Positions 1-5,329 of a stretch of 6,657 nucleotides of DNA are shown in pieces. The stretch spans positions 1 to 6,657 of the forward strand of contig JABJCS010000301.1 of NCBI GenBank assembly GCA_018665505.1, in the 5' to 3' direction. The notes beneath the pieces were generated by a model. That model saw only the letters and a list, made by a program, of their open reading frames with translations. It was not told the DNA's origin and did no database searches. The DNA is from Alphaproteobacteria bacterium (GTDB taxonomy: Bacteria; Pseudomonadota; Alphaproteobacteria; UBA8366). Position 1 is the stretch's first letter, and every line of letters begins with the position of its first letter. Position numbers and translations under genes: made by a program.

Positions 1-301
1 CCCAGTTGTTGATCTCGGCATCCATGGCCGCGCGGGCCGCCGTCAAGTCGGCCCAAGCGCCGCCTTCCTGCACCGACCCCGCGAAATTCGGCTGCGTCGG
101 CTTCGGTGTCCCGGCGAAACGGCTCATCCACATGCGGTCACCCCAGAGGATATGATTGAGTGTGTCGTGGATCGAGTTGAAAAAGCTGCCTCGGTCTAAT
201 TGACGGGCCGCATCGTCCAGCGTCTCCGCTGCCGAATACAGGCTGGTATTTTGCCATTTATTGTAAGCCGCCATGGTCTTTGCGTGTTGGGTGCCGATCA
301 T
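1..301 (-). CDS. DinB family protein, N-terminal part (runs off left edge)
   Basis: The minus strand reads MIGTQHAKTMAAYNKWQN at the N-terminus, followed by GSFFNSIHDTLNHILWGDRM at about residues 38-57 and WMSRFAGTPKPTQ after it. This is the typical opening of DinB/YfiT-like four-helix-bundle proteins, whose first metal-binding histidine lies in the TLNHIL segment (His50 here). One hundred codons are present; the family is usually 150-180 residues, so the C-terminal part with the other metal ligands lies outside the window. The start at 301 is preferred because GGGGA sits 7-8 bases upstream. An in-frame ATG at 328 would add nine residues but has no visible ribosome binding site. DinB-fold proteins are metal-dependent cytoplasmic enzymes, some of them thiol transferases, but the function of this member cannot be assigned. 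It is divergent from the dioxygenase at 449. Family assignment is confident; role is unknown. Confidence 0.9.
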   Translation of the reverse strand, partial: MIGTQHAKTMAAYNKWQNTSLYSAAETLDDAARQLDRGSFFNSIHDTLNHILWGDRMWMSRFAGTPKPTQPNFAGSVQEGGAWADLTAARAAMDAEINNW

Positions 302-386
302 CTGAAATTCCCCATTATCGTGGATCATATTTGCGCGGAGCAATCATGGCATTGGCCCCAGCGTCGGGCCATATTGATTCAAGCAG

Positions 387-415
387 TCAACATAACAAAT
401 AAGTTGGGGTATGAT
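387..415 (+). promoter_or_regulatory. Candidate promoter of the TfdA-like dioxygenase gene
   Basis: TCAACA (387-392) and TATGAT (410-415) are separated by 17 bases and match the sigma-70 -35 and -10 consensus at 4/6 and 5/6 positions. They would give a leader of roughly 25 bases before the ATG at 449, which has AGAGG at 438-442, six bases upstream. The -10 hexamer is bracketed by GGGG and CCCC, a short inverted repeat that could affect promoter opening or be chance. This is a pattern match only; the 302-448 divergent region also has to drive the DinB gene, for which I see no convincing promoter. Confidence 0.35.
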
Positions 416-448
416 CCCCGTGGATGAGAGCAGAATAAGAGGTTCGCG

Positions 449-1309
449 ATGGAATTCGAAGTGCGACCGCTGACCCCGAAGATCGGCGCCGAAATTAGAG
501 GGCTCGATCTGTCGAAACCTTTGCCGGAAGAGACCATGGCATTGGTCCGGAAAGTGTGGCTCGACCATGTTGTCGCCGTCTTTCCTGAGCAAGATGTCGA
601 TGATGACCAACATATTGAGTTCAGCAAACAGCTTGGCGAACTTGAGCTGATCAATATGGCTGCGCTGCAGATGGATGGTCGGCCGGAAATTTTCGAGGCC
701 ACGAACCTGGATGCCAACGACAATATTATGATGGATGAGAACCCAGTGTTGGCGATCAACCGAGGAAACCAAAAATGGCATTCGGATAGCTCGTTCAAGA
801 CGGTCCCAGCCACAGCGTCGATGCTACACGCCTATATCGTGCCGGAAGAGGGGGGCGAGACCGAATTCGCCAATATGGTGGCGGCTTATGACACGCTTGA
901 TGATGAAACCAAGCAACGTTGCGGGGGGCTCATCGCGATCCATGACTTCTACTGGTCACGTCGCGACGTTAACGAGCAGGCCTTTACGCAAGAGGAACGT
1001 GACGCTATCCCGCCGGTGCGTCACCCGTTGATCCGAGTTCATCCGGAGACCGGGCGGAAGGCGATCTATGTGGGCTCCCACACGCGGGAGATCGAAGGTT
1101 GGGATTTCCAAGAAAGCCGCACTTTGATTGACAGTTTGATCGAACACGGCACACGGGCGGAATTCACCTACCGGCACAAATGGAATGCTGGCGATATGGT
1201 GCTTTGGGACAATCGTGCCGTGATGCATCGAGGCACGGCTTTCGAAGATCAAAAAGTGAAGCGTCGGCTGCACCGCACCACCATCGCCGGAACGGGGCCG
1301 ACCCTATAG
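449..1309 (+). CDS. TfdA-like Fe(II)/2-oxoglutarate-dependent dioxygenase (TauD/TfdA family)
   Basis: This 286-residue protein has the usual length and layout of the TauD/TfdA family. Members couple 2-oxoglutarate decarboxylation to hydroxylation of small, mostly anionic substrates (taurine, phenoxyacetates, sulfate esters) in the cytoplasm. The iron-binding facial triad is visible: His111 and Asp113 in NQKWHSDSSF, and His260 in WDNRAVMHRG. Thr138 in GGETEF and Arg272 fit the 2-oxoglutarate-binding positions, and Arg276 in LHRTTIAG matches the Arg that holds the substrate acid group in TauD. The WHSDSSF block, the GG(E/D)TEF block and the EFxYRHxWNxGDxVxWDNR block resemble 2,4-D dioxygenase TfdA more than TauD. 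That is recalled family knowledge, not an alignment, and it does not prove phenoxyacetate activity. AGAGG lies six bases before the start. The gene stands alone on its strand and is followed by a strong hairpin. Family is certain; substrate is unknown. Confidence 0.93.
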   Translation: MEFEVRPLTPKIGAEIRGLDLSKPLPEETMALVRKVWLDHVVAVFPEQDVDDDQHIEFSKQLGELELINMAALQMDGRPEIFEATNLDANDNIMMDENPVLAINRGNQKWHSDSSFKTVPATASMLHAYIVPEEGGETEFANMVAAYDTLDDETKQRCGGLIAIHDFYWSRRDVNEQAFTQEERDAIPPVRHPLIRVHPETGRKAIYVGSHTREIEGWDFQESRTLIDSLIEHGTRAEFTYRHKWNAGDMVLWDNRAVMHRGTAFEDQKVKRRLHRTTIAGTGPTL

Positions 1310-1374
1310 ACACGTGGGCGTTTCGATTACCGGTGCCGGGCGCATTAAGCTCGTTTGAGGGATGCGAAAATGCG

Positions 1375-1410
1375 AACGGCCACCGGGCATTTTGCTGCCC
1401 GGTGGCCGTT
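1375..1410. terminator. Perfect 15-bp hairpin, probable bidirectional terminator
   Basis: AACGGCCACCGGGCA (1375-1389) pairs perfectly with TGCCCGGTGGCCGTT (1396-1410) around a six-base loop. The stem is GC-rich (11 of 15 pairs). It lies 65 bp after the plus-strand dioxygenase stop and 20 bp after the stop of the minus-strand small gene, so it sits between two convergent genes. The U-tracts are short: TTT then CATTC on the plus strand, and CGCATTTTCG on the minus strand. Termination in both directions is therefore likely but not textbook. It supports the minus-strand small gene being a real transcription unit. Confidence 0.8.
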
Positions 1411-1430
1411 TCATTCAGTCAGTCGTACTC

Positions 1431-1580
1431 TTATCGTCCGCCGAGTGGTAAATAATGACGGGCGACCATCGCCTTACCTTTCTTGGCCGTATTATCCTCC
1501 CAACGCTGCCATGTGCGCTGGAGAACGGTATCGGCCCGATTGGCTCCGTTGGATTGAGAATTCATTTTATTTTCCATCAT
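1431..1580 (-). CDS. Small basic protein of unknown function (49 residues)
   Basis: The minus strand encodes a 49-residue protein that begins MMENKMNSQSNGANRADTVL, continues with QRTWQRWEDNTAKKGKAM, and ends with HYLPLGGR and TAA. I do not recognise the family. It has nine Lys/Arg and four Asp/Glu, so it is basic. Residues of about 15-40 could form an amphipathic helix with two tryptophans (W24, W27). There is no signal peptide, membrane segment or cysteine. The coding case rests on context. AGGAG (1586-1590 on the plus map, inside AAAAAGGAGCG) lies five bases before the first ATG and eight before the second, and a 15-bp hairpin follows the stop by 20 bp. The start could be either of the paired ATG codons (1580 or 1577). 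The plus strand of the same stretch has an open frame with no comparable start signal. Possible roles include a small regulator or nucleic-acid-binding protein, but this is speculation. Confidence 0.65.
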   Translation of the reverse strand: MMENKMNSQSNGANRADTVLQRTWQRWEDNTAKKGKAMVARHYLPLGGR

Positions 1581-1626
1581 GTTCGCTCCTTTTTAGCGTT
1601 GATGGCAGCCGATGCTGCTTGCCCTG

Positions 1627-1655
1627 TATATCCGCTTAATTGAATTTTCTCACAA
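1627..1655 (-). promoter_or_regulatory. Weak candidate promoter for the small basic protein gene
   Basis: Read on the minus strand, TTGTGA (plus positions 1650-1655) and GATATA (1627-1632) are 17 bases apart and match the -35 and -10 consensus at 4/6 and 3/6 positions. This would leave a leader of about 40 bases before the start at 1580. The leader contains a short stem, GCAGC-ATCG-GCTGC (plus positions 1605-1618), of no clear function. The surrounding 1620-1690 stretch is visibly more AT-rich than the neighbouring genes, as promoters often are. Low confidence. Confidence 0.25.
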
Positions 1656-1744
1656 CCGACGATTTCTCATCTATGGATTAGAATAATTCACCTGTTTACG
1701 GCATGACCTCGTATTCGGAGGCAGTCCCCGTACTTGGGAGGGGA

Positions 1745-1772
1745 TGAACAATCCTGGAATATGGATTACAAT
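1745..1772 (+). promoter_or_regulatory. Candidate promoter of the second dioxygenase gene
   Basis: TGAACA (1745-1750) and TACAAT (1767-1772) are 16 bases apart and match the sigma-70 consensus at 4/6 and 5/6. Transcription would start near 1779, about 40 bases before the ATG at 1818. The -10 element overlaps a short inverted repeat, GGAAT (1756-1760) and ATTCC (1771-1775), which could be an operator or chance. I see no other gene or element in 1656-1817 that I would defend. Confidence 0.3.
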
Positions 1773-1817
1773 TCCTAAGAATGTCGGTGACGATGTGAAG
1801 ATCGCGGGAGAGAGCAA

Positions 1818-2669
1818 ATGACAATGCAGGTGACACCGCTCGACGCCAGTTTTGGTGCTACGGTTGAGGGCGTCGAATTGGCGACGATCAATGAGGATGC
1901 ATTCGCGGCGCTGTATGAGGTATGGCTCAAATACGCTCTGCTGATTTTCCCCGGCCAACATCTCGACAATGTCAAACAGACCGGTTTCGCTAAACGCTTC
2001 GGTAAACTGGAAATCGATCTGGTCGAGCTGAGCAATGTGAAGGAAGACGGCAGCCTGCGCCTTGGCGACGACGATGACATGGTGAAAATTCTCAAAGGCA
2101 ATATGAGTTGGCACCACGACAGCACTTATATGCCGGTGCAGGCCAAGGGTGCGGTCTTCCGGGCCGAAGTGGTGCCGTCCGAAGATGGGGAGACTGGTTG
2201 GGCCGATATGAGCGCCGCCTACGACGCGCTATCCCCGGAGATGCGCCGCCGGATCGAAGGTCTCTCTGCCCATCATTCGCTCATACACAGCCAATTGAAG
2301 GCGGGCTTTACGGCGAAGGATAAAGAAGACAGTGAATATTTCGGCTATGGCCTCGATCAAAAAGGGGCGCCGCTGCGCTCGTTGGTAAAGACCCATCCCG
2401 AAACCGGCCGCAAGACCCTGACCATTGGCCGTCACGCTCATGCCATTCCCGGACTTTCGGAGACGGAGTCGGAGGGGCTGCTCGACGAACTTCTTGATTT
2501 CGCCTGTCAGCCACCCCGAATTTATCATCACAGCTGGACCCCGGGCGATGTTGTTTTGTGGGACAATCGTTGCCTAATGCATCAATCCCGTCCTTGGGAC
2601 ATGAGCCAGCCGCGTATCATGTTCCACTCGCGCCTTGCGGGCGACCCCGTGAGTGAAGGGGGGGGCTGA
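1818..2669 (+). CDS. TauD/TfdA-family Fe(II)/2-oxoglutarate dioxygenase, second divergent member
   Basis: This 283-residue protein belongs to the same family as the dioxygenase at 449 but is clearly diverged from it. The iron triad is His99 and Asp101 in WHHDSTYMP and His255 in WDNRCLMHQS. Thr126 in the GETGWADM block and Arg266 in QPRIMFH fit the 2-oxoglutarate-binding positions. At the place of the TauD substrate-binding Arg the protein has His270 (RIMFHSRLAGD), with an Arg two residues later. Many relatives read MHRTRLAGD here, so the main anion-holding Arg appears replaced. The substrate may therefore differ from a plain sulfonate or carboxylate. A GGGAG at 1806-1810 lies seven bases before the start, and the next in-frame ATG is only two codons on. 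The tail ends in a glycine run after AGDPVSE. The gene ends 20 bp from the convergent transporter gene. Family is certain; substrate is unknown. Confidence 0.93.
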   Translation: MTMQVTPLDASFGATVEGVELATINEDAFAALYEVWLKYALLIFPGQHLDNVKQTGFAKRFGKLEIDLVELSNVKEDGSLRLGDDDDMVKILKGNMSWHHDSTYMPVQAKGAVFRAEVVPSEDGETGWADMSAAYDALSPEMRRRIEGLSAHHSLIHSQLKAGFTAKDKEDSEYFGYGLDQKGAPLRSLVKTHPETGRKTLTIGRHAHAIPGLSETESEGLLDELLDFACQPPRIYHHSWTPGDVVLWDNRCLMHQSRPWDMSQPRIMFHSRLAGDPVSEGGG

Positions 2670-2689
2670 GGCGGCGTGACGTCAAAAGC

Positions 2690-3634
2690 CTATCGTGGTT
2701 TCGATTTGCCGACGACCACTTCCCGATAGGCGATATAGATACCGCTAGCGGCGATAATGGAGGCTCCGACCCAAGTCCAGGCATCGGGAAATTCACCGAA
2801 GACGGCAAAGCCGACCATCGCCGCCACCAAGAGTTCCCCATAGAGATAAGGTGAGACGATTGAGGCGGGCGCCTGCTCCAATGCCTTGGCCACAAAATAC
2901 TGAGTGACGCCGCCGAAAATTCCGACGGAGACGAACAAGGCCCAATCCTGCCAACCGATGGGGGCGACGATGATGAACGGCATGGCGCAGCTCATCACTA
3001 CGGCGGCGATCAAGGCGGTATAGACGATCATGGTCTCAGCGGAATCGCGGTTCGACAGTTTGCGTGTCAGAACCTGATAGATCGCAAAACTAGCAGCGGA
3101 GAAGACCAGCAAAGTGACGCCCCATCCGCTGGCATCGAACGTCGGTGAATCCATGCCGGGACGGATAATGACAAGGGCCCCCGCGAACCCGACGAAGACC
3201 GCGCTCCAACGGCGAATACCGACCTTCTCACCGAGGAATGGCGCGGAGAGCGCTGTCACCATCAGCGGTGCGGTAAACATGATGGCGGAGGCTGTGGCCA
3301 GGGCAACCGTCGAGAGTGCGGCGATATAACATCCGTTCGAGGCAAACATTATGGCCGAGCGCGCGAACTGTATCGATGGTTTGGCGCTTTTGAACAGACG
3401 CCAACCCCGGCCCGGCCAAAAGACCGCGGTCATGGCAACGAAATGTCCGGTGAACCGCGCCCAAACGACCATTGCCAGTGGGTATTCCACGGTCAATGAC
3501 TTCGCCATGGCATTCATCACTGGCATGATGAGGATCGCCAGGCACATGAACATGATGCCGCGCGCCAGATTTTGGCGGAATTGCGGGGTGTTTTGCGGGG
3601 GGCTCATTTGGAAGGGTGTCTCATGCTGCGGCAT
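2690..3634 (-). CDS. EamA/DMT-family inner-membrane transporter
   Basis: The 314-residue product is strongly hydrophobic and shows about ten membrane segments, arranged as two EamA repeats (about residues 25-157 and 172-303). This is the standard layout and length of drug/metabolite transporter proteins. Recognisable family features are the early MNAMAKSL segment after helix 1, the TAPLMVTALSAPFLGEKVG loop that ends repeat 1, and the matching SPYLYGELLVAAMVGFAVFG with GEFPDAWTWVGASIIAASG in repeat 2. Such proteins sit in the cytoplasmic membrane and often export amino acids or other small metabolites; direction and substrate are not readable here. The start at 3634 has AGGG very close upstream. 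An ATG at 3607 (MSPPQN) is possible but has no ribosome binding site. The hydrolase gene lies 77 bp upstream on the same strand, and that gap contains a perfect palindrome. The gene converges with the dioxygenase at 1818. Confidence 0.93.
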   Translation of the reverse strand: MPQHETPFQMSPPQNTPQFRQNLARGIMFMCLAILIMPVMNAMAKSLTVEYPLAMVVWARFTGHFVAMTAVFWPGRGWRLFKSAKPSIQFARSAIMFASNGCYIAALSTVALATASAIMFTAPLMVTALSAPFLGEKVGIRRWSAVFVGFAGALVIIRPGMDSPTFDASGWGVTLLVFSAASFAIYQVLTRKLSNRDSAETMIVYTALIAAVVMSCAMPFIIVAPIGWQDWALFVSVGIFGGVTQYFVAKALEQAPASIVSPYLYGELLVAAMVGFAVFGEFPDAWTWVGASIIAASGIYIAYREVVVGKSKPR

Positions 3635-3689
3635 GTACCCTGTCAGTCCCTTGACGCCCGAACAAGGATCTACGATGTATGTATGATAA

Positions 3690-3707
3690 TATTACGAATT
3701 CGTAATA
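3690..3707. promoter_or_regulatory. Perfect 18-bp palindrome, probable operator upstream of the transporter gene
   Basis: TATTACGAATTCGTAATA is its own reverse complement over all 18 bases. It lies between the hydrolase stop (3712) and the transporter start (3634), both on the minus strand, in an AT-rich stretch that probably holds the transporter promoter. There is no loop and it is not GC-rich, which fits a binding site for a dimeric helix-turn-helix regulator better than a terminator. The oligo-A run after it on the plus strand reads as oligo-T before it on the minus strand, so it would not work as a minus-strand terminator tail. No regulator gene is in the window, so the binding protein is unknown. 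Confidence 0.6.
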
Positions 3708-3711
3708 AAAA

Positions 3712-4371
3712 TCAGGCCGAGTTTACCATGGATTCGATGAAGTCCCAGCGCTGCGCTAAAGCGGTTGGGGAAACCATCGCGTGGTCATCGTCCAACCACT
3801 CCACACGAAACCGTTTTGCGAGAGCCTCCGCTGCTTCCGACGCTGTCTCATCGATATAGGGGTCGCTACGTCCAAATTGTGATAAACAAGGGGTTTTTAG
3901 CCATTGTTCGGAAGATGCAACAATATCCAGCGGCCTCATACCATCAATCCGGGGGTATGCGCTTTCGCTCTTGAGGGAAGCTCTGAATTTTCGAGCCGAA
4001 GGTGCGCTGCTTTCGCGCCGATAACGGCTGATTTCCGGGATTGCACCGACCAGGACGATCGCGTTGAGGGTCAATCCGCGCGTGGCAGCCCAGGCTAGTT
4101 GCCCGCCGCCATTATTGCGCCCGATAGCAGCGATCCTCGCATCCGGTTCGGCGGCGCGTATATCGTCGACGGCCTGGGCGACAATATCTGCGACCGCGTT
4201 GAAATGCGCCTGGCGGTCGTCGATGGGATGGCCGGAAAAGGGCGGCAAAGTCAATTCGCGCACTGGTATGTCGCGACGGACGGCTTCGGCCCGGTCTTCC
4301 TCGAACGTGAGGGAATCGGCTCCGGGGACGAGGATAACCTGGCAAGGATTGTTACGTGTCATGATCCGCAT
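3712..4371 (-). CDS. Alpha/beta-hydrolase-fold protein with Asn at the nucleophile position
   Basis: The 219-residue protein has the features of a small, capless alpha/beta hydrolase. They are an early beta-strand VILVPGAD (about residues 12-19), a nucleophile elbow after a strand (ARIAAIGRNNGGG, about 78-90), a late acid-bearing loop FGRSDPYID (Asp170, Asp174) and a late DDDHAMVSP with His197. The elbow would normally be G-x-S-x-G. Here it reads G-R-N-N-G-G, so Asn86 takes the nucleophile place, confirmed in the codons (CGC AAT AAT GGC). The protein may not be a classical serine hydrolase, or it may work through another mechanism or as a binding protein. Translation could start at 4371 or at the ATG at 4362 (MTRNNP); neither has a strong ribosome binding site. 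It is divergent from the metallohydrolase at 4449 and lies upstream of the transporter gene on the same strand. Confidence 0.8.
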   Translation of the reverse strand: MRIMTRNNPCQVILVPGADSLTFEEDRAEAVRRDIPVRELTLPPFSGHPIDDRQAHFNAVADIVAQAVDDIRAAEPDARIAAIGRNNGGGQLAWAATRGLTLNAIVLVGAIPEISRYRRESSAPSARKFRASLKSESAYPRIDGMRPLDIVASSEQWLKTPCLSQFGRSDPYIDETASEAAEALAKRFRVEWLDDDHAMVSPTALAQRWDFIESMVNSA

Positions 4372-4448
4372 ATGCTTTATTCAAACGAATGGCGTTCGCA
4401 CGCTTCTCGCATCCTAGCGGAGGTGTGGGACCAGAGGGAGGACATTAG
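4372..4448. promoter_or_regulatory. Divergent promoter region between the hydrolase and MBL genes
   Basis: This 77-bp gap separates two genes that start in opposite directions, so it must hold both promoters unless transcription enters from farther away. It contains a short inverted repeat, CGAA (4386-4389) and TTCG (4395-4398), and on the plus strand a strong GGAGG (4437-4441) seven bases before the MBL start. I see no clear -35/-10 pair for either direction. Confidence 0.4.
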
Positions 4449-5327
4449 ATGAAAAATCGGATGGTTGGCGATTTGCAAATTTCACGGGTACACGAGCTGT
4501 TTTTGCGCGTACCAACGGGCGATTTTTTCCCCGACACGACTGACGCGGATTGGGCGCCCCACAAAGATTGGTTGATCGCAGAGAAAGCCCTCAATCCCGA
4601 AGGAACGGAGATCGTCCTGCCGGTGCAGAGCTACGTGGTTCGTACCTCACATCACAACATTTTGGTCGATACCTGTGTCGGCAATGACAAAAACCGGCCC
4701 AACCGCGAAGGCTGGCATCTGAAGACCGATGACACCTATATGCAGAGCCTCGCCGCCGTCGGGCTGAAGCCAGAAGATATCGACTATGTCATGTGCACCC
4801 ATCTGCACCACGACCATGTAGGCTGGAACACCAAGCTTGTCGATGGTCGGTGGGTTCCGACATTTCCGAACGCTAAATATCTGATGTCAAAGAAGGAATT
4901 GGATATTTTTAAGGCACAGGAAGACCCGGCGGCCTCGCTATCGCTGATTGACAGCGTGTTGCCGGTGGTCGAATCCGGTCAGGCCAAATTGATCACCAGC
5001 GACTACGCGCTTGATGACGAAGTCTGGCTTGAGCCCACGCCGGGTCACACCCCCGACCACTTCGCGGTGAGGTTCCAATCGAAGGGGGCCGGCGCTGTTG
5101 TGGGTGGAGATCTCATGCATTGCCCCGTGCAATGTCTGCATCCGGAATGGCGCGCGCGGCCCGATTTCGATCCCCCCCTCGCGAGCGACACCCGCCGCAA
5201 ATTCATGGACACCTATGCGGAGACGGACACGCTGGTTTGCATGATGCACTTCCCGTTGCCATCGTGTGGCGGGTTTAAACCGCAAGAAGGCGGGTTCAAG
5301 TTCACATACGATACGCAGGATTGGTAA
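4449..5327 (+). CDS. MBL-fold (metallo-beta-lactamase superfamily) metallohydrolase
   Basis: The 292-residue protein carries the full set of dinuclear-metal ligands of the superfamily: THLHHDH at residues 117-123 (His118, His120, Asp122, His123), His200 in GHTPDH, Asp221 in GGDLMH, and His267 in MMHFPLP. Enzymes with this arrangement hydrolyse lactones, phosphotriesters, beta-lactams or thioesters in the cytoplasm. The length and HLHHDHVGWN block resemble the group that includes AHL-lactonase-like and methyl-parathion-hydrolase-like proteins, but the substrate cannot be told from sequence. There is no signal peptide, so a secreted beta-lactamase is unlikely. A strong GGAGG stands seven bases before the ATG, suggesting good translation. 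The gene ends only 2 bp from the convergent FAD oxidoreductase stop. Superfamily is certain; specific activity is open. Confidence 0.93.
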   Translation: MKNRMVGDLQISRVHELFLRVPTGDFFPDTTDADWAPHKDWLIAEKALNPEGTEIVLPVQSYVVRTSHHNILVDTCVGNDKNRPNREGWHLKTDDTYMQSLAAVGLKPEDIDYVMCTHLHHDHVGWNTKLVDGRWVPTFPNAKYLMSKKELDIFKAQEDPAASLSLIDSVLPVVESGQAKLITSDYALDDEVWLEPTPGHTPDHFAVRFQSKGAGAVVGGDLMHCPVQCLHPEWRARPDFDPPLASDTRRKFMDTYAETDTLVCMMHFPLPSCGGFKPQEGGFKFTYDTQDW

Positions 5328-5329
5328 GG

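Noticed and set aside
1605..1618. Short hairpin GCAGC-CGAT-GCTGC in the leader of the small gene
   Set aside because: A five-base stem occurs often by chance and is not followed by a U-tract. There is no evidence for an RNA regulator.
1455..1643. Plus-strand open frame of 62 codons in the long gap
   Set aside because: It has no ribosome binding site and an uncharacteristic product. It is the complement of the minus-strand small gene, which has much better start and end signals.
1744..1821. 25-codon plus-strand frame (MNNPGIWITIPKNVGDD...) whose TGA overlaps the second dioxygenase ATG, resembling a leader peptide
   Set aside because: Its AGGGG abuts the ATG with no spacing, so it is unlikely to be a working ribosome binding site. 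The best promoter candidate would start transcription downstream of its ATG. There is no sign of coding beyond the overlap.
4064..4452. Plus-strand frames opposite the alpha/beta-hydrolase gene
   Set aside because: They are shadows of the minus-strand hydrolase, with low-complexity Ser/Arg/Ala content and no start signals.
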